DNA from: Rhizobiaceae bacterium
GTDB lineage: Bacteria; Pseudomonadota; Alphaproteobacteria; Rhizobiales; Rhizobiaceae
Reading direction: 5' to 3'
NCBI GenBank assembly: GCA_021648425.1
Contig: JAKISV010000039.1
Coordinates: forward strand, 1 to 18,516
Length of the DNA: 18,516 nucleotides
The notes under the pieces were generated by a model. The model saw only the letters and a program-made list of their open reading frames with translations, made no database searches and had not been told where the DNA came from. Positions within the stretch are counted from its first letter, which is position 1. Each line of letters starts with the position of its first letter. The translations under genes and the position numbers were made by a program. Shown here piece after piece: positions 1-6,413 of the stretch.

Positions 1-188
1 CTCAATTGTTGAAAAGCAATATTATTGATGCGAAGTTGGTATTATTGGAGGATATGAACCATGTTCTCAAGACGGTGGAAAATGATGATCTAGCACTGAA
101 TATGGCTACCTACACTAAACCGAAATTGCCGCTCGCACCGGGGTTGGTTAGTGCGATTGTCGATTTTATCAAAACCAAACGCGCTTAA
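1..188 (+). CDS. alpha/beta-hydrolase-like protein, C-terminal fragment
   Basis: The frame is open from the left edge of the window (first full codon at position 3) to TAA at 186-188, so the gene begins outside the window. About 61 C-terminal residues are visible. They contain the segment LEDMNHVLK, which looks like the catalytic-histidine strand of an alpha/beta hydrolase. It is followed by YTKPKLPLAPGLVSAIVDFI, a typical last helix of that fold (a YxxPxLPLxPxL pattern then a hydrophobic helix). The TTG codons at 6 and 9 are very unlikely to be the true start because the frame is open upstream. The substrate cannot be inferred from this fragment. The family call rests on this short tail alone. 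Confidence 0.6.
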   Translation, partial: QLLKSNIIDAKLVLLEDMNHVLKTVENDDLALNMATYTKPKLPLAPGLVSAIVDFIKTKRA

Positions 189-208
189 CCAAATGGGATA
201 ACGTTTAG

Positions 209-246
209 AAAAAATCCGCGCTCATTTAGCCGTCAGGTGATAGCGC
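209..246 (-). terminator. possible terminator for the tRNA-Val transcript
   Basis: Read leftward, palindrome copy A forms a hairpin (5-bp outer stem, internal loop, short inner stem). It is followed by GGA and then six T residues, the layout of a rho-independent terminator. It lies about 70 bp downstream of the tRNA-Val 3' end. The stem is interrupted, so its strength is uncertain. The rightward strand has no T run after this hairpin, so it would not serve the upstream hydrolase gene. Confidence 0.35.
218..246 (+). repeat. 29-bp imperfect palindrome, copy A
   Basis: This copy has outer arms GCGCT and AGCGC, an inner GCC-GTCA-GG core and an asymmetric internal loop. It is one of five copies of the same element between positions 218 and 566 (A 218-246, B 277-305, C 400-428, D 439-466, E 538-566). 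On the minus strand it is followed by a run of six T residues (214-209). Confidence 0.8.
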
Positions 247-259
247 CAGCAAAAATGCC

Positions 260-270
260 GATAGCGCCAG
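260..270 (+). repeat. partial copy of the palindrome (right arm only)
   Basis: The 11-mer GATAGCGCCAG at 239-249, the right arm of copy A plus two flanking bases, recurs exactly at 260-270. No left arm accompanies the second occurrence. This looks like a local duplication or a decayed element between copies A and B. Confidence 0.55.
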
Positions 271-276
271 AATTCC

Positions 277-305
277 GCGCTCATTTAGCCGAAAGGCGGT
301 AGCGC
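277..305 (+). repeat. 29-bp imperfect palindrome, copy B
   Basis: Same element as copy A, in the same orientation, with outer arms GCGCT and AGCGC. The core here is GCC-GAAA-GGC, a potential GNRA-type tetraloop. It ends 8 bp before the tRNA-Val CCA end. Confidence 0.8.
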
Positions 306-313
306 TAAAAAAA

Positions 314-389
314 TGGTGGGCGGTACAGGGCTCGAACCTGTGACCTACTCGGTGTAAACGAGTTGCTCTCCCAACTGAGCTAACCGCCC
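314..389 (-). tRNA. tRNA-Val (anticodon UAC)
   Basis: On the minus strand a 76-nt cloverleaf can be drawn with the 3' CCA encoded. The acceptor stem is GGGCGGT paired with ACCGCCC and the discriminator base is A. The D-arm begins GCTCAG. The anticodon stem is ACTCG/CGAGT around loop TTTACAC, which gives UAC for valine GUN codons. The T-arm contains GGTTCGAGCC. It reads the same way as tRNA-Asp to its right, so the two may be cotranscribed or have separate promoters. Confidence 0.96.
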
Positions 390-399
390 TTTGTCACTT

Positions 400-428
400 G
401 TGCTATCGCCTTTCGGCTGAATGAGCAC
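400..428 (-). repeat. 29-bp imperfect palindrome, copy C
   Basis: Inverted relative to copies A, B and E. Its outer arms are GTGCT and AGCAC instead of GCGCT and AGCGC, so both sides of the second base pair changed together (C:G to T:A). The core is GCC-GAAA-GGC when read on the minus strand. It lies 11 bp upstream of the tRNA-Val 5' end, inside its probable leader. Confidence 0.8.
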
Positions 429-438
429 ATGTATTTTT

Positions 439-466
439 GTGCTATCGCCTTCGGCTAGATGAGCAC
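439..466 (-). repeat. 28-bp imperfect palindrome, copy D
   Basis: Same element and orientation as copy C, separated from it by 10 bp. It is one base shorter in the loop (GCC-GAA-GGC on the minus strand). The outer arms are GTGCT and AGCAC. Confidence 0.78.
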
Positions 467-499
467 TTGGTGGTGTCTGCAATACAAACTACCAGATAA

Positions 500-528
500 A
501 TAATGCGCGTCACAATCCATTTTTGCAA
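500..528 (-). promoter_or_regulatory. weak candidate promoter for tRNA-Val
   Basis: On the minus strand TTGCAA (528-523) and CATTAT (505-500) are separated by 17 bp, each matching four of six bases of the -35 and -10 consensus. Use of this promoter would put palindrome copies C and D in the transcribed leader. Cotranscription from the tRNA-Asp promoter is an alternative. Confidence 0.22.
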
Positions 529-537
529 AACAATCCT

Positions 538-566
538 GTGCTCCTATAGCCGTCAGGCGATAGCAC
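538..566 (+). repeat. 29-bp imperfect palindrome, copy E
   Basis: Same element, oriented as A and B, but with the GTGCT/AGCAC outer arms of C and D and the GTCA loop of copy A. It lies 17 bp beyond the encoded CCA end of tRNA-Asp. Confidence 0.8.
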
Positions 567-583
567 AAGGAAAAATACAAAAA

Positions 584-660
584 TGGCGCGAGTGACGGGA
601 CTCGAACCCGCGACCTCCGGCGTGACAGGCCGGCACTCTAACCAACTGAGCTACACCCGC
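584..660 (-). tRNA. tRNA-Asp (anticodon GUC)
   Basis: A 77-nt cloverleaf on the minus strand with encoded CCA. The acceptor stem is GCGGGTG with CACTCGC, containing one G-U pair, and the discriminator is G, as expected for tRNA-Asp. The D-arm is TAGCTCAG. The anticodon stem is CCGGC/GCCGG around loop CTGTCAC, giving GUC. The T-arm contains GGGTTCGAGTCCC. This is the first tRNA in the leftward direction. Confidence 0.96.
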
Positions 661-698
661 GCATTTCAAGGCGAAAACTAACACCTCAATGGAGCGAT

Positions 699-727
699 GA
701 ATTACGTATATATCGCGGGCAAGTCAA
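699..727 (-). promoter_or_regulatory. candidate promoter for tRNA-Asp
   Basis: On the minus strand TTGACT (727-722) matches the -35 consensus at five of six positions. The hexamer TAATTC (704-699) sits 17 bp downstream as a weak -10. This would start transcription roughly 30 bp before the tRNA 5' end at 660. The -35 is convincing and the -10 is not. The stretch 661-803 otherwise shows no open frame, and no clear terminator for cinA was seen in it. Confidence 0.45.
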
Positions 728-803
728 GGGAAATAGGGGCAATTGGTGAAAAACTTACTACCATAACTCGATGCGACGGGTGAGGGATGACAAATAGCCA
801 AAA

Positions 804-1316
804 TCAGTTCTCAAGACCATCAATACCATAAGCAACCAGCATCTCCAGCGCTGCCTTGGCAGCCTCATTTCTGATGGCGTCGCGGCCCGCTTCTTCAAAT
901 TGGAATTCTTCGCCAAATGCCCCTTCTTCAAAGTCATTTGCAACGGCAATAAAAACCAGTCCAATCGGTTTTTGTTCATCACCTGCGCCAGGACCGGCAA
1001 TGCCGGTAACCGCTACACAGGCATTGGCCTGGCTATGATTCAAGCCGCCTATAGCCATTTCAATTGCCGCCTGCATTGATACCGCGCCAAATTCATCAAT
1101 TGTCTCGCGAGAAACACCCACCAGCTCGGTTTTGGCATCATTGGAATAAGTAACAAAACCACGGTCAAAAACATCCGATGCCCCCGCGATGGAAGTAATA
1201 AGGGCTGAAATCAGGCCTCCGGTGCATGATTCTACGGTGGAGCAGCGAAATCCGGCAGCGCGAAAACGCTCGATTGTCATTTCAGCCAAAGTTGGCAGGT
1301 CAGCGTCTATCATCAT
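804..1316 (-). CDS. pncC: CinA C-terminal domain protein, PncC-like NMN amidohydrolase
   Basis: This 170-residue protein matches the stand-alone C-terminal domain of CinA, which usually has about 160 residues. Family members deamidate nicotinamide mononucleotide to nicotinate mononucleotide in the cytosol, a pyridine-nucleotide salvage step. Visible family motifs are ESCTGG near residue 29 (the serine is the presumed nucleophile), a GFVTYSND segment near 53, GAVS near 77, and VTGIAGPGAG near 103. The N-terminal molybdopterin-binding-like domain of full CinA is absent. The first ATG overlaps the ispDF stop in an ATGATGA arrangement (4-bp overlap), with GGAG about 9 bases upstream inside ispDF, so the genes are probably translationally coupled. 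A second in-frame ATG follows immediately. The family is clear, but the enzymatic activity is inferred. Confidence 0.9.
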   Translation of the reverse strand: MMIDADLPTLAEMTIERFRAAGFRCSTVESCTGGLISALITSIAGASDVFDRGFVTYSNDAKTELVGVSRETIDEFGAVSMQAAIEMAIGGLNHSQANACVAVTGIAGPGAGDEQKPIGLVFIAVANDFEEGAFGEEFQFEEAGRDAIRNEAAKAALEMLVAYGIDGLEN

Positions 1317-2572
1317 GATCTGGCTCCAAAAGAAACAGCTACAGTAGCAATTGCGGCGATACCCTCTTCGCGACCTATAAAGCCCAATTTTTCATTGGTG
1401 GTGGCTTTCAGGGAAACGCGATCGAGTTCTAAATCACACAGTTCAGCCAGTTTTTCTCGCATATTATCGCGATGGGGGCCAATTTTGGGGGCTTCGCAAA
1501 TCAGCGTAATATCCACATTGTTGATCATCCCGCCCTTATCCGCCACTAGCTCAATGGCATGTTTGACAAATCGGTCGGAAGACACACCCTTCCATTGAGG
1601 ATCAGATGGGGGGAAATGCGAGCCAATGTCACCTGCGCCAATTGTGCCAAGCAGCGCATCGGTTAAAGCGTGAAGCGCTACATCGGCATCGGAATGACCT
1701 TCTAGTTTTTTATGAAACGGAATTTTATGACCGCATAAAATTACACCATCACCCGCAGCAAATGCGTGGACATCATAGCCGTTGCCCGAGCGAATATCAG
1801 CGTGGGTCATGGGTAATCCTTCAATTTGCTCGACAAGAGATCGGGCACGGGCCAGATCATCGGGTGTTGTGATTTTAAAATTATGCGAGGGGGAAACGAC
1901 CATACGAACCGCCAGTCCGGCAGCTTCAAACATCGATGCATCATCAGTAAAATCACTTTTTTCGTTTTTGTTTGCATCTTCGTGAACTGCGATAATGTCT
2001 TTTGCCATAAATCCCTGTGGTGTCTGAGCGCAAAACAAATCATCACGCGAAACTGTCGCTGAGATTTCCAGCCGACTGTCACCGCGTTTTAGCGTATCCA
2101 CAACACGATTGGCGGCGATTGCACCAATTGCCGGAGCAATATTATCAAGAACCTGCGTAATAGTCTCGCTTTCAACAAATGGGCGCGCACCATCATGGAT
2201 AAGGATTTTACCACCAGGCCCCATTATTTTTGCTTCCATCAAACCCTTATAAACACTTTGCTGCCGTGAACTGCCACCGGTCACTGCGGGCAATAATTTA
2301 CTGTGGGGCCTGACATGACGATCATAGGCAGCAATGTCATCGCGGTGAATTACAACCAGAACATTGTCAATTTGGGAGTGGCTGATAAATTTATCAACAC
2401 AACGCTCAAGCACCGAGCGCCCGGCCAGCATCATATATTGCTTGGGAACATCACGGTCGGCGCGTGGAAGTTCGACATTGCCCGATAGTCTTGAACTGCG
2501 CCCGCCCGCAACTATGATTGCCAGTGTTTTATTGTTCATTAGGTTCCTTGCGACTATCAGGTCATTTTTCAC
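1313..2572 (-). CDS. ispDF: bifunctional IspD/IspF of the MEP isoprenoid pathway
   Basis: This fusion carries MEP cytidylyltransferase (IspD) and MEcPP synthase (IspF) domains in 419 residues. The IspD part (about 17-252) shows AIIVAGGRSSRLSG, PKQY at 43-46, HDGARPFV at 126-133, NRVVDTLK near 155 and QTPQGF at 183-188. The IspF part (about 256-419) shows GYDVHAF with metal ligands D267 and H269, GHSDADVALHA with ligand H301, and ATTNEKLGFIGREEGI near 390. The spacing between the IspD glycine-rich loop and PKQY is about nine residues longer than in E. coli IspD. The start is uncertain. The ATG at 2572 has AGGTGA four bases upstream. The ATG at 2539, with AAGGA five bases upstream, gives a 408-residue protein beginning MNNKTLAII and leaves more room for promoters facing dusB. 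The fusion is common in alphaproteobacteria. Confidence 0.96.
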   Translation of the reverse strand: MKNDLIVARNLMNNKTLAIIVAGGRSSRLSGNVELPRADRDVPKQYMMLAGRSVLERCVDKFISHSQIDNVLVVIHRDDIAAYDRHVRPHSKLLPAVTGGSSRQQSVYKGLMEAKIMGPGGKILIHDGARPFVESETITQVLDNIAPAIGAIAANRVVDTLKRGDSRLEISATVSRDDLFCAQTPQGFMAKDIIAVHEDANKNEKSDFTDDASMFEAAGLAVRMVVSPSHNFKITTPDDLARARSLVEQIEGLPMTHADIRSGNGYDVHAFAAGDGVILCGHKIPFHKKLEGHSDADVALHALTDALLGTIGAGDIGSHFPPSDPQWKGVSSDRFVKHAIELVADKGGMINNVDITLICEAPKIGPHRDNMREKLAELCDLELDRVSLKATTNEKLGFIGREEGIAAIATVAVSFGARS

Positions 2573-2617
2573 CTGCGCACTTGTTTATGCCCAGTCGATT
2601 GGTTAAACCACAGGAAA

Positions 2618-3670
2618 ATGTCTTTTGCACAATATTTAGGCAGTGCTGCTGAAATAGTCATGACTGATAACCGGCCCCAGATCAATCTTTCAACTCCAAT
2701 GAAAATTGGAACGCTAACCTGTCGCAACCGGGTGTTTCTGGCACCCATGTCGGGCATTACCGATGTTCCCTTTAGAAAAGTGGCCTGGAAACTGGGTGCA
2801 GGCCTTGTTTTCAGTGAGATGGTGGCAAGTGAAGCGCTGGTGCACGGGCAGGGCAAAATGAGCATTAAAGCCCAAAGTGCCGGGCTGCCAATACATGCTG
2901 TGCAAATCGCCGGACGTCAGGCAAAATGGATGGGGTTGGCGGCACGTTTGGCCCGCGACAACGGAGCTGATCTGATAGACATCAACATGGGTTGCCCTTC
3001 AAGAAGGGTGACCAGCGGATTATCAGGCTCAGCGCTGATGCGCGACCTTGATCATGCAATGGGTCTGATAAAAGCAGTGGTAGAGGCGGTGGATGTTCCA
3101 GTCACCCTGAAAATGCGCCTTGGCTGGGATGATAATTCTATCAATGCCCCGCAATTGGCCATTCGCGCGCAGGCGGCTGGTGTTGCGATGATCAGTGTAC
3201 ACGGGCGTACCCGTTGCCAGTTTTATAAAGGCAAAGCAGATTGGCGGGCAATTGGAAGTGTCCGCGAGGCAATTGACCTGCCCCTGGTGGTGAATGGCGA
3301 TATCACCAATTCCCTCAGTGCAGCGAATGCATTGCGCCTGTCAGGTGGTGATGCGGTAATGGTTGGGCGTGCCTGTTATGGTGCGCCCTGGTTACCTGGA
3401 GAACTGGCGCGTGGCGAAAGCGCATCAATAAGTCTGATGGAATGCGGCAACATCATCCTTGAACATTTCGAGGAAATGCTTGAGCATTTTGGCGATAAAA
3501 CCGGCATCCGGCAGTTTCGCAAACACCTGGGCTGGTATCTGGACAATCTGGAGGATGCCAACAATATTACGCAAATTCGCAAAACCCTGCTCACCAGTGT
3601 TAACCCGGTGGAAATACGGGCATTGATTTCCCGGCTGTTCCACCAGCCTCGTGAGATTGCTGCGGCATGA
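2618..3670 (+). CDS. dusB: tRNA-dihydrouridine synthase DusB (NifR3 family)
   Basis: This FMN enzyme reduces specific uridines to dihydrouridine in tRNA. The 350-residue product has the family motifs in order: LAPMSGITDVPFRK at 41-54, DINMGCPSRRV at 121-131 with catalytic Cys126, KMRLGW, ISVHGRTR, VVNGDI and VGRACYGAPW in the TIM barrel, then a helical C-terminal domain. The ATG at 2618 has AGGA only three bases upstream. An in-frame ATG at 2660 (MTDNRPQ...) gives a more usual N-terminus but lacks a clear ribosome site. The stop overlaps the ntrB start as ATGA. The dusB (nifR3)-ntrB-ntrC order is classical in alphaproteobacteria. Only 45 bp separate it from divergent ispDF if both long starts are used. 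Confidence 0.95.
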   Translation: MSFAQYLGSAAEIVMTDNRPQINLSTPMKIGTLTCRNRVFLAPMSGITDVPFRKVAWKLGAGLVFSEMVASEALVHGQGKMSIKAQSAGLPIHAVQIAGRQAKWMGLAARLARDNGADLIDINMGCPSRRVTSGLSGSALMRDLDHAMGLIKAVVEAVDVPVTLKMRLGWDDNSINAPQLAIRAQAAGVAMISVHGRTRCQFYKGKADWRAIGSVREAIDLPLVVNGDITNSLSAANALRLSGGDAVMVGRACYGAPWLPGELARGESASISLMECGNIILEHFEEMLEHFGDKTGIRQFRKHLGWYLDNLEDANNITQIRKTLLTSVNPVEIRALISRLFHQPREIAAA

Positions 3671-4803
3671 ACAAAGCGATTGCAAAGCAACCAAATTTTC
3701 AAGGCATTACCGACCAGATTCTGGATGCCATGCCCTATCCGGTGCTTATGCTGGATAAGGACAATGTGATTTTATATGCAAATCTTGCCAGTGAAGGTTT
3801 TTTTCAATCATCGACTTCATTGTTATGCGGTGAAGCAATCGACAAAATCCTTCCCTTTGGCACGCCTGCACTGGATATGCTGGAGAGGGTAAGGCTGCGG
3901 TTTGCCCCTATACAGGAATATAAAGTTGACCTTTCCTCCCCCAGAATTGGGCAGGATGCGGTCGTTGATATATTTGCCACCCCGATGAATGAGATACCGG
4001 GACATACGATAATCATTTTTCAAAAACGTGCCATGGCAGACAAAATAGATCGCCAGCTCACCCATCGAGGCGCCGCTAGAACCGTCACCGGCCTGGCTTC
4101 AATGTTGGCGCACGAAATCAAAAATCCGCTTTCAGGAATTCGCGGCGCAGCGCAGTTGCTGGAAAACAGCGTTGAAAGTGAAGACCGCTCTTTAACCCAA
4201 CTGATTACCCGCGAAACCGATCGAATTGTAAAACTTGTTGATCGCATGGAGGTGTTTTCCGATGAACGCCCCCCTGAACGCGACCCGGTAAATATTCACT
4301 CTGTGCTTGATCATGTAAGAACTCTGGCGCTGAACGGGTTTGGCAGGGGAGTGGAATTCATCGAAAACTACGACCCTTCACTGCCTGCAGTCTATGCAAA
4401 TCGTGATCAGTTGGTACAGGTGTTTATCAACCTTATCAAAAATGCCTGCGAAGCCATGGATGATGTTGAAAACCGGCAAATCACAATTTCAACCGCATTT
4501 CGCTCAGGAATCAAATTGTCCACACCCGGCAGTGAAGAACGTATTTCACTGCCACTTGAATTTACGATTGCTGACAATGGCAATGGCATAGCACCAAGTC
4601 TGGTAGGCCATGTGTTCGAACCCTTCGTCACCACAAAATCAAATGGCACTGGGCTTGGCCTGGCTCTGGTTTCCAAAATTGTCGGTGATCATGGTGGCAT
4701 TATCGAAATCGAGTCTGATGCCAAAGGAACCACGGTGCGAATATTAATGCCAGCCTGGAGTGCGAATGAAGAAGCTAGGGAGGGTAGCGAAGGTGAGCAG
4801 TGA
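3667..4803 (+). CDS. ntrB: nitrogen regulation sensor histidine kinase NtrB (GlnL)
   Basis: This soluble histidine kinase/phosphatase controls NtrC and is normally switched by PII. The 378 residues contain a PAS domain at about 12-125. The H-box ASMLAHEIKNPLSG places the phosphorylated histidine at His149. The ATPase domain has N-box INLIKNACEAM near 254-264, G1 box DNGNGI at 303-308, FEPFVTTK, and G2 box GTGLGLAL near 327-334. No membrane segment is seen, as expected for NtrB. It overlaps dusB by 4 bp at the start and ntrC by about 11 bp at the end, so dusB-ntrB-ntrC very probably form one transcript. Confidence 0.96.
   Translation: MNKAIAKQPNFQGITDQILDAMPYPVLMLDKDNVILYANLASEGFFQSSTSLLCGEAIDKILPFGTPALDMLERVRLRFAPIQEYKVDLSSPRIGQDAVVDIFATPMNEIPGHTIIIFQKRAMADKIDRQLTHRGAARTVTGLASMLAHEIKNPLSGIRGAAQLLENSVESEDRSLTQLITRETDRIVKLVDRMEVFSDERPPERDPVNIHSVLDHVRTLALNGFGRGVEFIENYDPSLPAVYANRDQLVQVFINLIKNACEAMDDVENRQITISTAFRSGIKLSTPGSEERISLPLEFTIADNGNGIAPSLVGHVFEPFVTTKSNGTGLGLALVSKIVGDHGGIIEIESDAKGTTVRILMPAWSANEEAREGSEGEQ
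4777..4784 (+). promoter_or_regulatory. ribosome binding site selecting the ntrC GTG start
   Basis: AGGGAGGG lies eight bases before the GTG at 4793, inside the end of ntrB. It favours that GTG over the in-frame upstream GTG at 4760 or ATG at 4766, which lack such a site. Confidence 0.6.
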
Positions 4804-6277
4804 AAACAGTGAAAACAAGGTTCAAATTCTTGTCGCCGATGATGATAGCGCAATCAGAACCGTATTAAACCGGGCCTTGAGCGAGGCTGGCTATGATGTG
4901 CGCCTGGCATCCAATATTAAAACACTGCGAAACTGGATCAGCCAGGACATGGGAGATTTGGTGATCAGCGATGTGGTAATGCCCGATGGCAATATTTTTG
5001 ACTTCATGGCAGGCTTCATAAATTCTAGGCCGGATTTGCCGGTAATTGTCATGAGTGCGCAAAATACGTTGATGACAGCAATTAAGGCGAATGAAGCGGG
5101 AGCCTATGAATATCTGCCCAAACCTTTTGACCTCACAAATCTGAAATCGATTATTGAGCGGGCAATTGCCAGACCCAAATCCGGTGCTCGCCTTATTAAA
5201 TCCGGTGAAGAAGCTGAAGACGGAATTCCCCTGATCGGGCGCTCTGCTGCGATGCAGGAGGTATATCGCGTATTGGCTCGGATGATGCAGACTGATCTGA
5301 CATTGATGATCAGCGGAGAATCCGGCACCGGCAAAGAATTGGTTGCGCGTGCGTTGCATGATTTTGGCAAGCGGAAAAAAGGCCCGTTTGTCGCTATTAA
5401 TATGGCGGCAATTCCCCGCGACTTGATTGAGTCTGAATTGTTTGGCCATGAAAAAGGTGCATTTACCGGAGCGCAGAACCGTTCGATGGGCCAGTTTGAA
5501 CACGCCCAGGGCGGCACGCTGTTTCTTGATGAAATTGGCGATATGCCGCTGGAAGCTCAAACGCGTTTGCTGCGTGTTCTGCAACAGGGCGAATATACAA
5601 CAGTGGGCGGTCGCGTTCCAATTTCGACAGATGTGCGCATCATTGCTGCAACCAACAAGGATCTTCAGGATTTAATTGCCAGAGGAAAGTTTCGCGAGGA
5701 CTTATTCTATCGGCTGAATGTTGTTCCCTTGCGCCTGCCACCGCTTCGTGAACGTGCCGATGATATTGCTGCACTTGTCGATCATTTTATGAAACATGCC
5801 GGTGGTGAGGCGGCTAGTGGTTCTCAGCCAAAAACATTCAGTGATGAAGCCATGGCATTATTGCGTGAACACCGTTGGCCAGGAAATGTACGTGAACTTG
5901 AAAATCTGGTTCGCAGACTTTGTGTTCTTTATCAGCAGGATATTATAGGCGAAGAGATTATTCGTTCTGAACTATCTACAAACACCGGCGTATCGGGCAC
6001 TGCTGATGAAAGTGGAAAAACTCAACACATTGAAGATCTGGCCCTGGCCTGCGGCAGTTATTTTGACGGCATATTTGAGCAAGCTGGCGAAAAGCTGCCC
6101 CAAAAAGGACTATATCATAAAAGCCTTCGTGAGTTTGAACGCCCCCTGATAAAAGCTGCCCTCACTGCCACCAATGGTAATCAGATCAAAGCGGCGGAAA
6201 TTTTGGGATTAAACAGAAACACATTGCGTAAAAAAATCCGTGAACTGGAAATTTCGACAAAGCGCTCCATCCATTAA
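4793..6277 (+). CDS. ntrC: nitrogen regulation response regulator NtrC (GlnG), sigma-54 activator
   Basis: When phosphorylated by NtrB, this protein activates sigma-54 promoters of nitrogen assimilation genes. With the GTG start at 4793 it has 494 residues. The receiver has an acidic DDD pocket, phosphoacceptor Asp60 in VISDVVMPDG, and Lys110 in LPKPFD. The AAA+ domain has Walker A GESGTGKE at 175-182, the sigma-54 contact loop GAFTGA at 222-227, Walker B TLFLDEIG, and an REDLFYRLNVVPLRLPPLRER segment. A Fis-type helix-turn-helix (QIKAAEILGLNRNTLRKKI) sits near the C-terminus. All key residues of an active sigma-54 activator are present. The frame is open to 4760 (505 residues), but the ribosome site supports the shorter form, which begins MSSENSENKVQILVADDD. 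Confidence 0.95.
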   Translation: MSSENSENKVQILVADDDSAIRTVLNRALSEAGYDVRLASNIKTLRNWISQDMGDLVISDVVMPDGNIFDFMAGFINSRPDLPVIVMSAQNTLMTAIKANEAGAYEYLPKPFDLTNLKSIIERAIARPKSGARLIKSGEEAEDGIPLIGRSAAMQEVYRVLARMMQTDLTLMISGESGTGKELVARALHDFGKRKKGPFVAINMAAIPRDLIESELFGHEKGAFTGAQNRSMGQFEHAQGGTLFLDEIGDMPLEAQTRLLRVLQQGEYTTVGGRVPISTDVRIIAATNKDLQDLIARGKFREDLFYRLNVVPLRLPPLRERADDIAALVDHFMKHAGGEAASGSQPKTFSDEAMALLREHRWPGNVRELENLVRRLCVLYQQDIIGEEIIRSELSTNTGVSGTADESGKTQHIEDLALACGSYFDGIFEQAGEKLPQKGLYHKSLREFERPLIKAALTATNGNQIKAAEILGLNRNTLRKKIRELEISTKRSIH

Positions 6278-6305
6278 TATCGTTGTAAAACTGTTGAATT
6301 TCGCA

Positions 6306-6334
6306 TTGACCGACTGTTTCATTTTTGCCACATT
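6306..6334 (+). promoter_or_regulatory. candidate ntrYX promoter
   Basis: TTGACC (6306-6311) matches five of six -35 bases. A weak -10, CACATT (6329-6334), lies 17 bp downstream, in the 136-bp gap between ntrC and ntrY. Transcription would begin at or within the palindrome at 6338-6353. No sigma-54 type GG-N10-GC element was found here. Confidence 0.35.
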
Positions 6335-6337
6335 AGC

Positions 6338-6353
6338 GTTGCAAGATTGCAAC
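6338..6353 (+). promoter_or_regulatory. perfect palindrome GTTGCAA-GA-TTGCAAC, candidate operator
   Basis: A 7-bp perfect inverted repeat with a 2-bp centre lies 60 bp before the likely ntrY start. It contains two TTGCAA hexamers, and the same TTGCAA-N2-TTGCAA layout occurs at 15788-15801 upstream of the ftsB-like gene. The centre reads CAA-N2-TTG, resembling the CAA-spacer-TTG half-site pairs that I recall being reported for NtrX in Brucella and Sinorhizobium. Autoregulation by NtrX is an inference. Confidence 0.5.
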
Positions 6354-6403
6354 GGATGAACTGATTCACTAAAATCATTGTTGAATTCCAAACACCGGAT
6401 TTT

Positions 6404-6407
6404 GGAG
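6404..6407 (+). promoter_or_regulatory. ribosome binding site selecting the ntrY TTG start
   Basis: GGAG lies six bases before the TTG at 6414. The upstream in-frame TTG codons at 6378 and 6381 have no such site, and there is no in-frame ATG before the first membrane segment. Confidence 0.5.
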
Positions 6408-6413
6408 CATTCC

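Noticed and set aside
218..566. CRISPR-like array because of 29-bp repeats with a 30-bp spacer between copies A and B
   Set aside because: The spacings are irregular (30, then 94 containing a tRNA, 10 and 71 bp), copies occur in both orientations, and no cas gene is present.
1313..2572. IspD-IspF fusion as a novel gene fusion
   Set aside because: Bifunctional IspDF is well known in alphaproteobacteria and some other bacteria.
4865..5584. 239-codon open frame on the minus strand across ntrC
   Set aside because: It lies wholly antisense to the conserved receiver and AAA+ domains of ntrC, has no recognisable domain or ribosome site, and is a codon-bias shadow.
6278..6413. Sigma-54 promoter for ntrYX
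   Set aside because: TTGCCACA and TTGCAA fragments are present, but no GG and GC pair at 10-bp spacing was found on either strand.
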